NCBI GenBank assembly: GCA_002509405.1
Contig: DAVO01000010.1
Coordinates: forward strand, 61,975 to 125,974
Reading direction: 5' to 3'
DNA: 64,000 nucleotides
From: Methanomassiliicoccaceae archaeon UBA72
Lineage (GTDB): Archaea > Thermoplasmatota > Thermoplasmata > Methanomassiliicoccales > Methanomethylophilaceae
The notes under the pieces were generated by a model. The model ran no database searches, was not told the DNA's origin, and was given only the letters and a program-made list of their open reading frames with translations. The translations under genes were made by a program, and so were the position numbers. Positions 8,511-16,038 of the stretch are shown piece by piece; within the stretch, counting starts at the first letter, position 1, and every line of letters begins with the position of its first letter.

Positions 8511-9725
8511 ATGGTTGACGAAAAGGCAATTCAAAATGCCCAGGAAAAATACGGCATGCTCCTGAGAAAACAGCTCGAGAGGGTCGAGTCCCTGAAGAAT
8601 GAAGGGGACTGGGTGGACTATTCCAAACTTGACAAGATGATTGTGGGAGTGTGCGGAGGAGACGGGATAGGACCTTACATCTGCGCTTCGGCCCAGCGGG
8701 TCATGGAGTTCCTTCTCGCCGACAAGATAAAGGCCGGCAAAGTGGAGGTCCGCCAGATAGACGGGTTGACCATCGAGAGGCGCGTAGAGGTCATGAAGGC
8801 CATACCCGACGACACCCTGGCGGAGCTGAAGAAATGCCATGTAATACTCAAAGGACCTACGACCACGCCTAAGAAGGGAGACCCTTGGCCCAATATCGAG
8901 AGCGCGAACGTGGCCATGAGGAAGGAACTCGACCTGTTCGCTAACGTTAGGCCCGTATCGGTCCCCGAGCTTGGCATAGACTGGACATTCTTCAGGGAGA
9001 ACACCGAAGGCAGCTACGCCCTGGGAAGCGACGGGATCAACGTCACGGAGGACCTGGCAATGGACTTCTGCGTCGCAACCACCCAGGGTACCGAGAGGAT
9101 CATCCGCGCCGGATTCGATTACGCCAAAAAGAACGGCATAGACTACGTCTCGCTGGTCACGAAGGCCAACATCATAAAGGCCACCGACGGGAAGTTCCTG
9201 AGTATAGCCGAAGAGGTCGCCAATGAATACCCCGGGATCAGGTGGGACGACTGGTTCATCGATATCATGACCGCAAAGCTCATAGACCCTGCGAGAAGGA
9301 GCAGTTTCCGCGTCTTCGTTCTCCCGAACCTCTACGGCGACATAATTACCGACGAGGCGGCACAGATACAGGGCGGAGTGGGCACGGCGGGAAGCGCCAA
9401 CATCGGAAAGAGATACGCCATGTTCGAGGCAATACACGGTTCTGCACCGAGGATGGTCAACGAAGGCCGCGGACAGTACGCCGATCCGAGCAGCATGATC
9501 AAGGCCGTAGCACTGATGATGAGCCACATAGGCGAGGCGGAGAAGGGCGAGAGGCTGACAATGGCCCTGGACGTCTGCTGCCAGTTCGAGAAGAAGCTCG
9601 TGATGACCGGAAGAGATACCGGGGCCACCGGGGACGAGTTCGCCGATTACGTGATGGAAACGGTCAAGAGGCCCGACCTGAAGAAGGTTTGGCAGAGCTA
9701 CGTGGGCAAGGCCAAGACGGACTGA
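8511..9725 (+). CDS. icd: isocitrate dehydrogenase (isocitrate/isopropylmalate dehydrogenase family)
   Basis: A 404-residue member of the decarboxylating beta-hydroxyacid dehydrogenase family. Residues S131, N133 and R137 in SANVAMRKELDLF match the S-x-N-x-x-x-R pattern that binds isocitrate in isocitrate dehydrogenases; isopropylmalate dehydrogenases have bulky residues there. FRENTEGSYA, the LVTKANI lysine region, and NLYGDIITDEAAQIQGG with its metal-binding aspartates, followed by EAIHGSAPR, complete the active site. It would make 2-oxoglutarate for glutamate synthesis. It appears to be a single-gene unit. Homoisocitrate activity is possible, since a homocitrate-synthase-like gene lies at 31765, but the serine/asparagine signature favours isocitrate. 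Confidence 0.8.
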   Translation: MVDEKAIQNAQEKYGMLLRKQLERVESLKNEGDWVDYSKLDKMIVGVCGGDGIGPYICASAQRVMEFLLADKIKAGKVEVRQIDGLTIERRVEVMKAIPDDTLAELKKCHVILKGPTTTPKKGDPWPNIESANVAMRKELDLFANVRPVSVPELGIDWTFFRENTEGSYALGSDGINVTEDLAMDFCVATTQGTERIIRAGFDYAKKNGIDYVSLVTKANIIKATDGKFLSIAEEVANEYPGIRWDDWFIDIMTAKLIDPARRSSFRVFVLPNLYGDIITDEAAQIQGGVGTAGSANIGKRYAMFEAIHGSAPRMVNEGRGQYADPSSMIKAVALMMSHIGEAEKGERLTMALDVCCQFEKKLVMTGRDTGATGDEFADYVMETVKRPDLKKVWQSYVGKAKTD

Positions 9726-9748
9726 ACATTCCCAGAAACCAATTATTC

Positions 9749-9793
9749 CGTCAATTGACGAAGTGTAGCACCGTCGATTATTTAATATCGACG
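9749..9793. promoter_or_regulatory. two palindromes around the TATA box of the acetate transporter
   Basis: CGTCAATTGACG (9749-9760) is a perfect 12-base palindrome. CGTCGAT (9772-9778) and ATCGACG (9787-9793) form a second dyad enclosing an AT-rich TATA-like core (TATTTAAT). Both half-sites start CGTC. They are placed where a repressor or activator could control the gene at 9815. Confidence 0.5.
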
Positions 9794-9814
9794 TGACTCT
9801 ACTGCAACGATCAA

Positions 9815-10381
9815 ATGACGGAATCAAATTTCGCCAACGCCGGTGCCCTGGGCCTTTGCGCCTTCGGGATGACCACTCTGCTAGCCATGTTCCTTGACTT
9901 TACGGAAAGGCCCGCGGACAGCCTCGTCTGGGGCATGATGATCTTCTACGGCGGACTTCTCCAGCTCATCGTAGGAATCATCGAATGCAAGAAGGGCAGC
10001 ACGTTCGGGACCGTTGCATTCACTTCTTACGGTGCTTTCTGGATGTCGTTCGCGTTCATGAACATCGCAGTCGCACTCGGCTTCGCTGCCCCCGACCACG
10101 TGTTCAAGGGAGTTTACTTCTTCGGATGGGGCTTCCTGACATTCATGCTGTTCTTCGGAACGCTGAAGACCAACAGGGCCCTTCAGGCCGTCTTCGGGCT
10201 GCTTACGGTCGTCTTCGTCGGACTGGGTGCTGGATCGCTGCTCCAGAACGGCGATGTTACCGTCGCCGCCGCCGCTATAGGCATCGTGCTCGGCCTGCTA
10301 GCGATGTACACCGGACTCGCCGAAGTGATAAACGAGGTCAACAGGAAGGAAGTCCTGCCTCTGTTCCCCGTGTCGAAGTGA
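9815..10381 (+). CDS. acetate uptake transporter, SatP/GPR1/YaaH family
   Basis: A 188-residue protein with six hydrophobic helices and the family signature near the N-terminus (NAGALGLCAFGMTT, residues 8-21, corresponding to the NPAPLGL motif, here with altered N-A-G-A). The segment FYGGLLQLIVGIIE (about residues 48-61) and FTSYGAFW are also family-typical. It probably moves acetate or succinate with protons across the cell membrane; in a methylotrophic methanogen acetate would serve as carbon source. Two palindromes upstream suggest regulation. The ATG is preceded only by a weak ribosome site, so translation may be nearly leaderless. Confidence 0.88.
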   Translation: MTESNFANAGALGLCAFGMTTLLAMFLDFTERPADSLVWGMMIFYGGLLQLIVGIIECKKGSTFGTVAFTSYGAFWMSFAFMNIAVALGFAAPDHVFKGVYFFGWGFLTFMLFFGTLKTNRALQAVFGLLTVVFVGLGAGSLLQNGDVTVAAAAIGIVLGLLAMYTGLAEVINEVNRKEVLPLFPVSK

Positions 10382-10590
10382 CACGGACTTAAACCTCTTA
10401 CTTTTTTGTATAATTCTCTTCGACGCCCTTGATTCGTCATAGAAAGTGGATCTCTTCACGAAAAACGCGCTCGGTTCTTCCCTCGTTGCCGTTCTTCCGT
10501 TCTTTCCGTTAAACAGCGTCCGACATCAGCGGCAGTATCGCTGACGCTACGTTTTTCTTTATATGTTCATGGACGTTGGTTTAAATACGG

Positions 10591-10598
10591 TATATAAA
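10591..10598 (+). promoter_or_regulatory. TATA box for the small ORF at 10634
   Basis: TATATAAA, preceded by GGTTTAAATACGG, is a good archaeal core promoter predicting transcription from about 10621, thirteen bases before the ATG at 10634. Confidence 0.5.
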
Positions 10599-10633
10599 AG
10601 AAGGGTCATTTACACTATATCTACGACATTGAC

Positions 10634-10813
10634 ATGTGCCCGAAGTGCCTATGTCTGGCGCGGAAAGAAGAAGTATGCGTACACAAGCACATCCATCCAC
10701 TGGCCGGGAAAGAAGTATCCGAAGACCGGCAACGGGCATTCGGTGTATCGGACGAAAAGGCGGGAAAGTCGATTCCGATGAGAACAAAGGCGACCCGCAG
10801 AAAAATCAGATGA
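10634..10813 (+). CDS. small cysteine-containing hypothetical protein (59 aa)
   Basis: A short ORF beginning MCPKCLCLARKEEVCVHKH, with Cys at 2, 5, 7 and 15 and His at 17 and 19, which could form a small zinc site, followed by a basic tail rich in Lys and Arg. A strong TATA box at 10591 is well placed for it. I do not recognise a family, and it lies in a region of decayed repeats, so it may be the leftover N-terminus of a longer gene. Confidence 0.4.
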   Translation: MCPKCLCLARKEEVCVHKHIHPLAGKEVSEDRQRAFGVSDEKAGKSIPMRTKATRRKIR

Positions 10814-10859
10814 CGACATGCTCACAGGCAGACTTTTCGGTGGTTCGTATCTTCTTCTC

Positions 10860-11041
10860 GATATCGCAAAGCGCAACAGGAAGCGCATGAGCTGTTCGAT
10901 GTGAAGCAACCTTAGAAGAGGATGACGTTGAAGGACTCCGGAATATTCAACAGGCGGCCATCGGCGAGTCATGCTCGGACCGGCGTCGGTTCATGAGTCC
11001 GCGTGAGCGGACCCTGTGTACCTACATGGTCCGAGAATTTC
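10860..11041 (+). repeat. degenerate direct repeat, upstream copy
   Basis: This 182-bp stretch matches 11652-11835 with scattered substitutions and indels. Shared blocks include GATATCGC followed by AAGCGCAAC, GAGCTGTTCGATGTG, AAGAGGATG, and CTACATGGTCCGAGAATTTC at the right end. The reading frame seen in the downstream copy is broken here by stops and indels, so this is the decayed copy. The rest of 10814-11140 holds no other supported feature. Confidence 0.75.
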
Positions 11042-11140
11042 GCTATGGAGTGTCTCAGCAGATATCCCCATGAAACTACGCAGAACGCTGACGCTGATCC
11101 CCTGCCAAACCGTAAATCCATCATATGTGTTCCGGCCTCC

Positions 11141-11569
11141 ATGGATCAACAGACCCTGACCAAGGCAGCCCTCATCGTCGCTGTCCTCGCGATCGTATGC
11201 TCCGCGGCATCCGTGTACATCGCAACGACCAATGAGTCTCCCGCGCCCGGTGATGAACTCGTCGAAAAATACACCGTGTACTTCGGTCTGAACGATACCG
11301 ACGAGGCGAATGCGATAATCTCCCAGAATAGGATCGGCGAGATCGTCGCCGCCGAATGCAACACCGGATATACGACATACCTCGCATCTGGAGGCTCTCT
11401 CATCGACGGAAATCTCGTGAAGAATGATTACACCGCGGTGTTCATCATCGCATTCGCTGAAGAGGAGGATGTCAGAAGCGCCATCGACGCCGTCTGCGAG
11501 GAGCTCGGACTTAATGTCGTCCTCCTGGAGAAGCAGCACGCAAAAGAGGAGCTCATCCTGAGACCCTAA
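11141..11569 (+). CDS. membrane-anchored small protein, DUF3574-like
   Basis: Start taken at the ATG at 11141 (MDQQTLTKAAL), since the upstream part of the frame lies in the decayed repeat. The 142-residue product has one N-terminal membrane helix (about residues 8-27), then an external domain with EKYTVYFGLNDTDEAN, a GYTTYLASGGSL strand-turn-strand and a C-terminal stretch predicting a ferredoxin-like fold. The pattern is reminiscent of DUF3574 proteins, but I am not certain. It is enclosed by the two direct-repeat copies, so it may have arrived or been duplicated with them. Function unknown. Confidence 0.6.
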   Translation: MDQQTLTKAALIVAVLAIVCSAASVYIATTNESPAPGDELVEKYTVYFGLNDTDEANAIISQNRIGEIVAAECNTGYTTYLASGGSLIDGNLVKNDYTAVFIIAFAEEEDVRSAIDAVCEELGLNVVLLEKQHAKEELILRP

Positions 11570-11627
11570 AGAAGATTGGATTGGGCGCCCGCTTCGCGTT
11601 CTAGACGGACGATGTCCTCGCGGTCGG

Positions 11628-11777
11628 ATGGCGGACGAATGGAAGATTCGGGATATCGCCAAGCGCAACTGGAAGAGCTTGGAGCTGTTCGATGTGTGGC
11701 GGCTGGAGAAGAGGATGGCATTGATGGGCCGCCGATACATCCTTAAGGCGGTCATCGACGAGGCGTACTCGGACTGA
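11628..11777 (+). CDS. small hypothetical ORF within the intact repeat copy (49 aa)
   Basis: The frame runs from ATG to TGA and encodes a charged, helical peptide starting MADEWKIRDIAKRNWKSLEL and ending AVIDEAYSD. The frame remains open upstream to about 11570 without a start. The same peptide is recognisable but broken in the repeat copy at 10860-11041. That pattern suggests a once-coding element; it may be a real micro-protein or the C-terminal remnant of a larger gene. No family recognised. Confidence 0.35.
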   Translation: MADEWKIRDIAKRNWKSLELFDVWRLEKRMALMGRRYILKAVIDEAYSD

Positions 11778-11835
11778 CCGCATAGCCGTGGGTCCTTGTA
11801 AGAAGACCCTGTGTGCCTACATGGTCCGAGAATTT
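11652..11835 (+). repeat. degenerate direct repeat, downstream copy
   Basis: Partner of 10860-11041, about 793 bp downstream. The right edge (GACCCTGTGTGCCTACATGG and the following GTCCGAGAATTTC) is the best conserved part, differing by one base in 32 from 11010-11041. Confidence 0.75.
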
Positions 11836-12265
11836 CAGCACTAAAGTTACAGTACGTGTGATCCGTCACAGTTTCAGATTAATTTGATGATGTTCGCACG
11901 GCAACGTTTATGGATCGGTACCAAATTGATGGCTGAGTTGAGACGGTACCGTCGGGCTCACAATCCCCTTGTCTTCGGGAAAGAGAATCTATATGAGACA
12001 CGGTGTGGCCTTGATCTGATTTTTTCATCGTTTCCGTCCCATCCCCTTGCGGAATATGAGCGGTACCTACTGTTCGGTGAACATCGTTTCATTCGTTCTG
12101 ACGCCCAGGATCGGCGATGAAACTGTTATCGTCGAAGAAATAAATCGTTGGAAATATTCCTGCATAAGACGGGCAAGTTGTCTCCTATCATGCGTTCTGA
12201 TTGAAATGCCCCTCCCGCGGATTTATAATATCAGCGATCCTCATCACTACTGCCGGTACCAAAAA
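11836..12265. other. intergenic region (430 bp)
   Basis: No supported gene. Several GGTACC-containing stretches occur near 11916, 11945, 12060 and 12253. ATTTATAATA near 12219 is a plausible TATA box for the cation-efflux remnant at 12266. Confidence 0.4.
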
Positions 12266-12660
12266 ATGCAGAAAGGTTCGTCGAAGGTCTCCGTTATCGC
12301 CGCAATCGCGGCTAACGTGTCGATAGGCATCGTCAAGTTCATCGCGGCGGGCATCACGGCATCAGCCGCCATGATGTCGGAGGGCATACATTCCCTGGTG
12401 GATTCGGGCAATGGTATCCTTGTACTTTATGGAATGAAGAAAGCCGATAAAACGGCCGACCGTGAGCATCCTTTCGGATACGGGAAGGAACTCTATTTCT
12501 GGACGCTTGTGGTTTCGATCCTGATTTTCGCAATAGGTGGCGGAATGTCCATTTCTCATGGGTATGAAGCGCTTATGGAGTCCGCCGCAGGAAAACACAT
12601 GTTCAGAGACCTGACTGTGAACTACGTCATACTGGTCATCGCGATGGCGATAAAGCATTT
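12266..12660 (+). pseudogene. cation diffusion facilitator transporter, 3'-truncated
   Basis: From the ATG at 12266 the frame encodes about 130 residues typical of the N-terminal half of CDF metal exporters: KVSVIAAIAANVSIGIVKF (helix 1), SEGIHSLVDSGNG (metal-site helix with the family HxxxD) and REHPFGYGKELYFW (the H-P-[FY]-G-[YH]-G-[KR] signature). Two further helices follow, and then the homology stops at about 12655, just where the promoter and start of the next gene lie. A CDF protein normally has about 290-400 residues with six helices and a C-terminal cytoplasmic domain, so this is a truncated remnant. Its promoter looks intact. The frame runs on to 12853 inside the next gene without meaning. 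Confidence 0.8.
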
Positions 12661-12684
12661 TATGCTCGTTGCCCATTACACAGC

Positions 12685-13182
12685 ATGGACCACATCCGGA
12701 AAATGTTCGACCGATACCCGTCCCAGGGAAGGGTTGCCGACATTATGCTCAGATACGGCATATGCGAGAAGAACGGCAAGGCGTTCTGCGGGGACGTGGA
12801 GATCGCCGATTCGGCGCTGGCACGTTCGGCCGGCGTCGACCGACGTGTGGTGAGGTCCACATTGGAGAGGATGTCGGCCACGTCCGAGCTCGATGCCGTG
12901 TTCTCAAAGCTAAGGCCCATATTGATGCTGGATAAGATAGCTTCGGAGATAGATTGCTCTGTGATCGAAATCGTGCCATCGGATGCTACGATGCCTGGCA
13001 TCCTTGCGGATGTTACATCGGTCATATACGGGGCCGGAATGTCGGTGAGACAGGCAGTGGTGGATGACAACGGCGAGAGGAAGGATTCACAGCTGATAAT
13101 CGTAGTAGACGGCCAGATACCGGCCGAGCTGATACCTCTGCTTCGCAAATGCCGCGGGGTCTCAGGCATCAACATCCGCTGA
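12685..13182 (+). CDS. ACT-domain regulator of amino acid metabolism (COG2150-like)
   Basis: A 165-residue protein with an N-terminal winged-helix-like region (SALARSAGVDRRVVRSTLER, about residues 46-65) and a C-terminal ACT domain (IEIVPSDATMPGILADVTSV, then GAGMSVRQAVV ... SQLIIVVDGQIPAEL), the layout of archaeal predicted amino-acid-binding regulators. TTTTATG at about 12657-12663 is a plausible TATA box giving near-leaderless expression from the ATG at 12685. The truncated efflux gene ends right at this promoter. The ligand is unknown. Confidence 0.75.
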   Translation: MDHIRKMFDRYPSQGRVADIMLRYGICEKNGKAFCGDVEIADSALARSAGVDRRVVRSTLERMSATSELDAVFSKLRPILMLDKIASEIDCSVIEIVPSDATMPGILADVTSVIYGAGMSVRQAVVDDNGERKDSQLIIVVDGQIPAELIPLLRKCRGVSGINIR

Positions 13183-13526
13183 TCATTCTTCGGAATCGCA
13201 CCTGTCCAGCACTATCTCGTCCCCCCGATCTTCTTGCAGAGGCTCTTAGAGAGCATCCCAAGCTCCATCCAGGCAGCGTCGAACACGCCTATGGGCAGAA
13301 GGCATTGTATCCACAGGTTCCCGCGGATTTCTTTGCTGTTCACCCTGCTGCCGTAGAAATCCGTCACATCATCCAGGCTGACCCTGGTGCAACGTTCCCC
13401 GAACTGCCTTGCCTTTTCGCAGTCGGACGTTATTCTGATGTCCACATCCCCGTCGTCCCTAAGCTTCGCTACCACTCTGTGGGTCTTGTCGCAGGTCTTC
13501 ATCCTGACTATAACCGTGGAGGTCAT
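13183..13526 (-). CDS. small cysteine-containing protein (DUF6951-like), one-base frameshift near the 3' end
   Basis: The uninterrupted frame 13212-13526 gives 104 residues starting MTSTVIVRMKTCDKTHRV and ending KKIGGTR at an amber codon. Cysteines at 12, 37 and 46 and the SDCEKARQF and CLLPIGVFDAAW segments resemble small proteins found in methyltransferase-rich anaerobes and methanogens (DUF6951 type; tentative). If the G6 run (13221-13226 on the plus strand, as C6) had seven bases, the frame would continue GGDEIVLDRCDSEE and stop at 13183-13185, exactly abutting the stop of the convergent gene. That product would have 114 residues. It follows ramA on the same strand, so it may belong to the pyl/ram transcript. 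Confidence 0.6.
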
Positions 13527-13588
13527 GGCATGATATCGCCCTGCAAGATTATAACCTCCTTATTCTGCGTTCATTCGGTCGGATTCTG

Positions 13589-15220
13589 TCAGTCGCTCAG
13601 CTTCAGCTGCTTGTAGTTGAGGACCCTTTCTGGGCACTCGCGCTCGCACCTGCTGCATGCGTATCCTCCGCAGAGGTCTGTACGTACGTTGGCATAGTTC
13701 CCGTCGCCTTCCTTTGTTATCTTCATAGCATGCTCGGGGCACACGTGCTCGCATTTACGGCATGCGATGCACCCTTCGACCCTTCCCCTGAGGAGGGTCC
13801 CGGGATTCTCGAGCACGTGTATGGGCGACTTGTCGGTATCGGGCAGATCTCTCTCCGCAAAGCGCTTCACTTCCGGGTCTGTGTCCAACTCTTCGATCGG
13901 AGGAAGGTCATAGACATCTAGCATGTTGTTGTACTCGCTCATCGGCATGCCCTGTGCCCAGATTGCGTATTCGATGGAATAGATATCCTTGAACACCTGG
14001 GCGGTTGCGAACATGCAGTGGTCCGCCCTGAGTTTCTTCGCGAACTCCCTCAGCTCGTCCAGAGACATCTCGTCCATTGCGACCTTGCGTGCAAGGCCGA
14101 TGGAGGTGTTTCCGAACTGTACGATCCTTTCGGCACCCGGCACGACCATCCCGATCGCCAGGGCCTTCTTCGCGTCGACATAGAGGCCGGATGCTCCAGA
14201 CATGTACGCTTTTTTGATATCCTGCGTCCAAAGCCCCGCCTCGCGGAGCAGTGTAAGGAATCCCGCCCTCAGGGCGCCGATGGCCTTGCCTGCTTCTTCG
14301 ACGTCTTTCGAAGTTATATCTATGCCGTCCTGGAGGTGCATCCTGCCATCGCTTGACGTTATTTCAGGAGGGATTATGATTCCGGACTTGATGCCGCAGT
14401 ATAGCGCAGCCACGACCCCGGTTCCCGTGATTCCGATCGCCTTGCCGGACATCGGCCCCTTCTTAATGACCTCTCCGGACGCCGGATCGACCGTATCGCC
14501 TTCTTTGGCTGCCATGGTCTCGTCGAGAACGTAACATTTCCATCCGTTAGGAGTGATCTCCACATCGGATATGGCACCCGGAGCGGCCAGCATCCCTCTT
14601 TCGATCTCCTGTCCTTCCATCGCCGGCCCCGCGGCGGCGGACCCGGTTATTATCTTGCCTTCGTATATCAGGGCCATCTCCGCGTTGGTACCGTAGTCCA
14701 CGACCAGGCATGGCTCTTTCTCGTTGAGGACGTCCGTCATCATCAGCATGGCTATGGCGTCTGCTCCTATCTCATGCCTCACCGCCGGAGGTATTATCAC
14801 CTTGGCATTAGGCATCCCTTCGAGGCCTGCCTCTTCAGCGCTTATCACGGCACCGTCCCTCTTCGGCGGGACCACCCCTAGGTCGTCCAACATGTTCTTA
14901 CCGGCGTAGGCAAGGTCCCTTATCTCTATGCCCTGGAACAGCGAAAGCTGAAACGGGTTTCCGCATACTCCCACGGCTTCGACCTTGTTCAGGTCGATGT
15001 TCAAGGTCTTGAACAGTGAGTTGATGGCACCTCTCAGGAGGCCTGTCGCGGCATCCTCGCCGGATTTAATGGCGAAGTTGACGTGATCTATGACGTTCAT
15101 TCCCGGTATAGGGTGCCGCTGCGTGATGGATGTGGAAACGGTCTCTTTGGTATCCATGTCTATTGCCTGACAGCGGAGGCCGCTTGTCCCTATATCCAAT
15201 GCTATGCAGTATCTGGTCAT
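13589..15220 (-). CDS. ramA: methylamine methyltransferase corrinoid reductive activase RamA
   Basis: The product, 543 residues from the ATG at 15220, starts MTRYCIALDIGTSGLR, an ASKHA-type ATPase phosphate loop, and has DYGTNAEMAL and GSAAAGPAMEGQEIERGM in the middle. The C-terminus carries two [4Fe-4S] motifs: CIACRKCEHVCP and CGGYACSRCERECP. This matches RamA, which uses ATP and low-potential electrons to reduce Co(II) corrinoid on MtmC back to active Co(I). The start at 15220 is supported by its 4-base ATGA overlap with the stop of pylD and by an upstream AGGTAGG; a GTG at 15253 would only extend it into pylD. The link to pyl genes ties pyrrolysine synthesis to methylamine use. Confidence 0.92.
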   Translation of the reverse strand: MTRYCIALDIGTSGLRCQAIDMDTKETVSTSITQRHPIPGMNVIDHVNFAIKSGEDAATGLLRGAINSLFKTLNIDLNKVEAVGVCGNPFQLSLFQGIEIRDLAYAGKNMLDDLGVVPPKRDGAVISAEEAGLEGMPNAKVIIPPAVRHEIGADAIAMLMMTDVLNEKEPCLVVDYGTNAEMALIYEGKIITGSAAAGPAMEGQEIERGMLAAPGAISDVEITPNGWKCYVLDETMAAKEGDTVDPASGEVIKKGPMSGKAIGITGTGVVAALYCGIKSGIIIPPEITSSDGRMHLQDGIDITSKDVEEAGKAIGALRAGFLTLLREAGLWTQDIKKAYMSGASGLYVDAKKALAIGMVVPGAERIVQFGNTSIGLARKVAMDEMSLDELREFAKKLRADHCMFATAQVFKDIYSIEYAIWAQGMPMSEYNNMLDVYDLPPIEELDTDPEVKRFAERDLPDTDKSPIHVLENPGTLLRGRVEGCIACRKCEHVCPEHAMKITKEGDGNYANVRTDLCGGYACSRCERECPERVLNYKQLKLSD

Positions 15221-16038
15221 GTTCTGCCTACCTTTTTTCTTGAAACTACACACTCTGCCGCCATTACGGCGGTGCCTATATCCAGTGGATCGTGTATTAT
15301 CACTCGGGCCTTGGCCACTCCTTCCGCGTCGAAGCTGAACGGTACCCCCGGCGACGATATCACCGCACCTTCGATTATCAGGCGCCCTGGTATAAGTCCG
15401 GGAGACGCATTAAGAATATATTTATGTGATGAAATCGCGGCCTCGACGCTGGCTGTTGCGGAAGCATGGTATTTCTGCGCCAATTTTTCCGCCTTTCCTG
15501 GAACCACGTCCGTGATACTGACCGTTGCTCCCTTCGACGTGAGTATTCTGACCGCCTCCGTTCCTACCAGTCCGGCACCGATAACAAGTACCTTCTTACC
15601 CCTGAGCCCTCCGGCCGCGCCTTCCAGCGCCTCCACATACCCTGCGGCGGTGGCGAAGGAGTTGTCGGAATATGTCCCTGTCCTCCTGTTGTACGCTATG
15701 TACCTGACATCGTCTGCGGTGAATATGATGTCAGCTTCCTTTTCGAGGGCCTCGTATATTCCGTCTATGTCGGTCTTTGTCGTAACAAAGCTGGTGAACC
15801 CCATATTCGCCAGTATAGCGCTGACGCTCTGTGAGAAACCTCCTATTACGCCCAGACCGGCTGTGATGGGGACGGATGCCGCAACATAATGCGAGAGGTC
15901 GAAATCCTCCGGGTCCTCGCCTATCGCCCTGAACGCAAGCGTCCTGAGATCCATCCCAACGGCCTTTTGGAGGTCGTCGCTCCGTTTCCCCGCGGTGCCG
16001 GGAATCTCATCAATCATGTCCTCTGTCAGTCTGGTCAT
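15217..16038 (-). CDS. pylD: PylD, 3-methylornithyl-N6-lysine dehydrogenase (pyrrolysine synthase)
   Basis: A 273-residue protein with a central Rossmann dinucleotide-binding segment (GGLRGKKVLVIGAGLVGTEA, about residues 143-162) and the N-terminal PylD domain (MTRLTEDMIDEIPG, GGFSQSVSAILANMGF). It oxidises the dipeptide made by PylC, which then closes to the pyrroline ring of pyrrolysine. It overlaps pylC by one base (TGATG) and ramA by four bases, indicating a tightly coupled operon. Length matches the family (260-280 residues). Confidence 0.93.
   Translation of the reverse strand: MTRLTEDMIDEIPGTAGKRSDDLQKAVGMDLRTLAFRAIGEDPEDFDLSHYVAASVPITAGLGVIGGFSQSVSAILANMGFTSFVTTKTDIDGIYEALEKEADIIFTADDVRYIAYNRRTGTYSDNSFATAAGYVEALEGAAGGLRGKKVLVIGAGLVGTEAVRILTSKGATVSITDVVPGKAEKLAQKYHASATASVEAAISSHKYILNASPGLIPGRLIIEGAVISSPGVPFSFDAEGVAKARVIIHDPLDIGTAVMAAECVVSRKKVGRT

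Noticed and set aside
8409..9827. Long minus-strand ORF of 472 codons
   Set aside because: It is antisense to the isocitrate dehydrogenase gene, has no family features and mirrors its codon pattern.
11884..12120. ORF of 78 codons in the 11.8-12.3 kb gap
   Set aside because: No promoter, ribosome site or family feature; composition does not look coding.
13212..13214. Amber stop of the small gene after ramA as a pyrrolysine codon
   Set aside because: Read-through gives no plausible extension, while a one-base change gives a neat alternative end.
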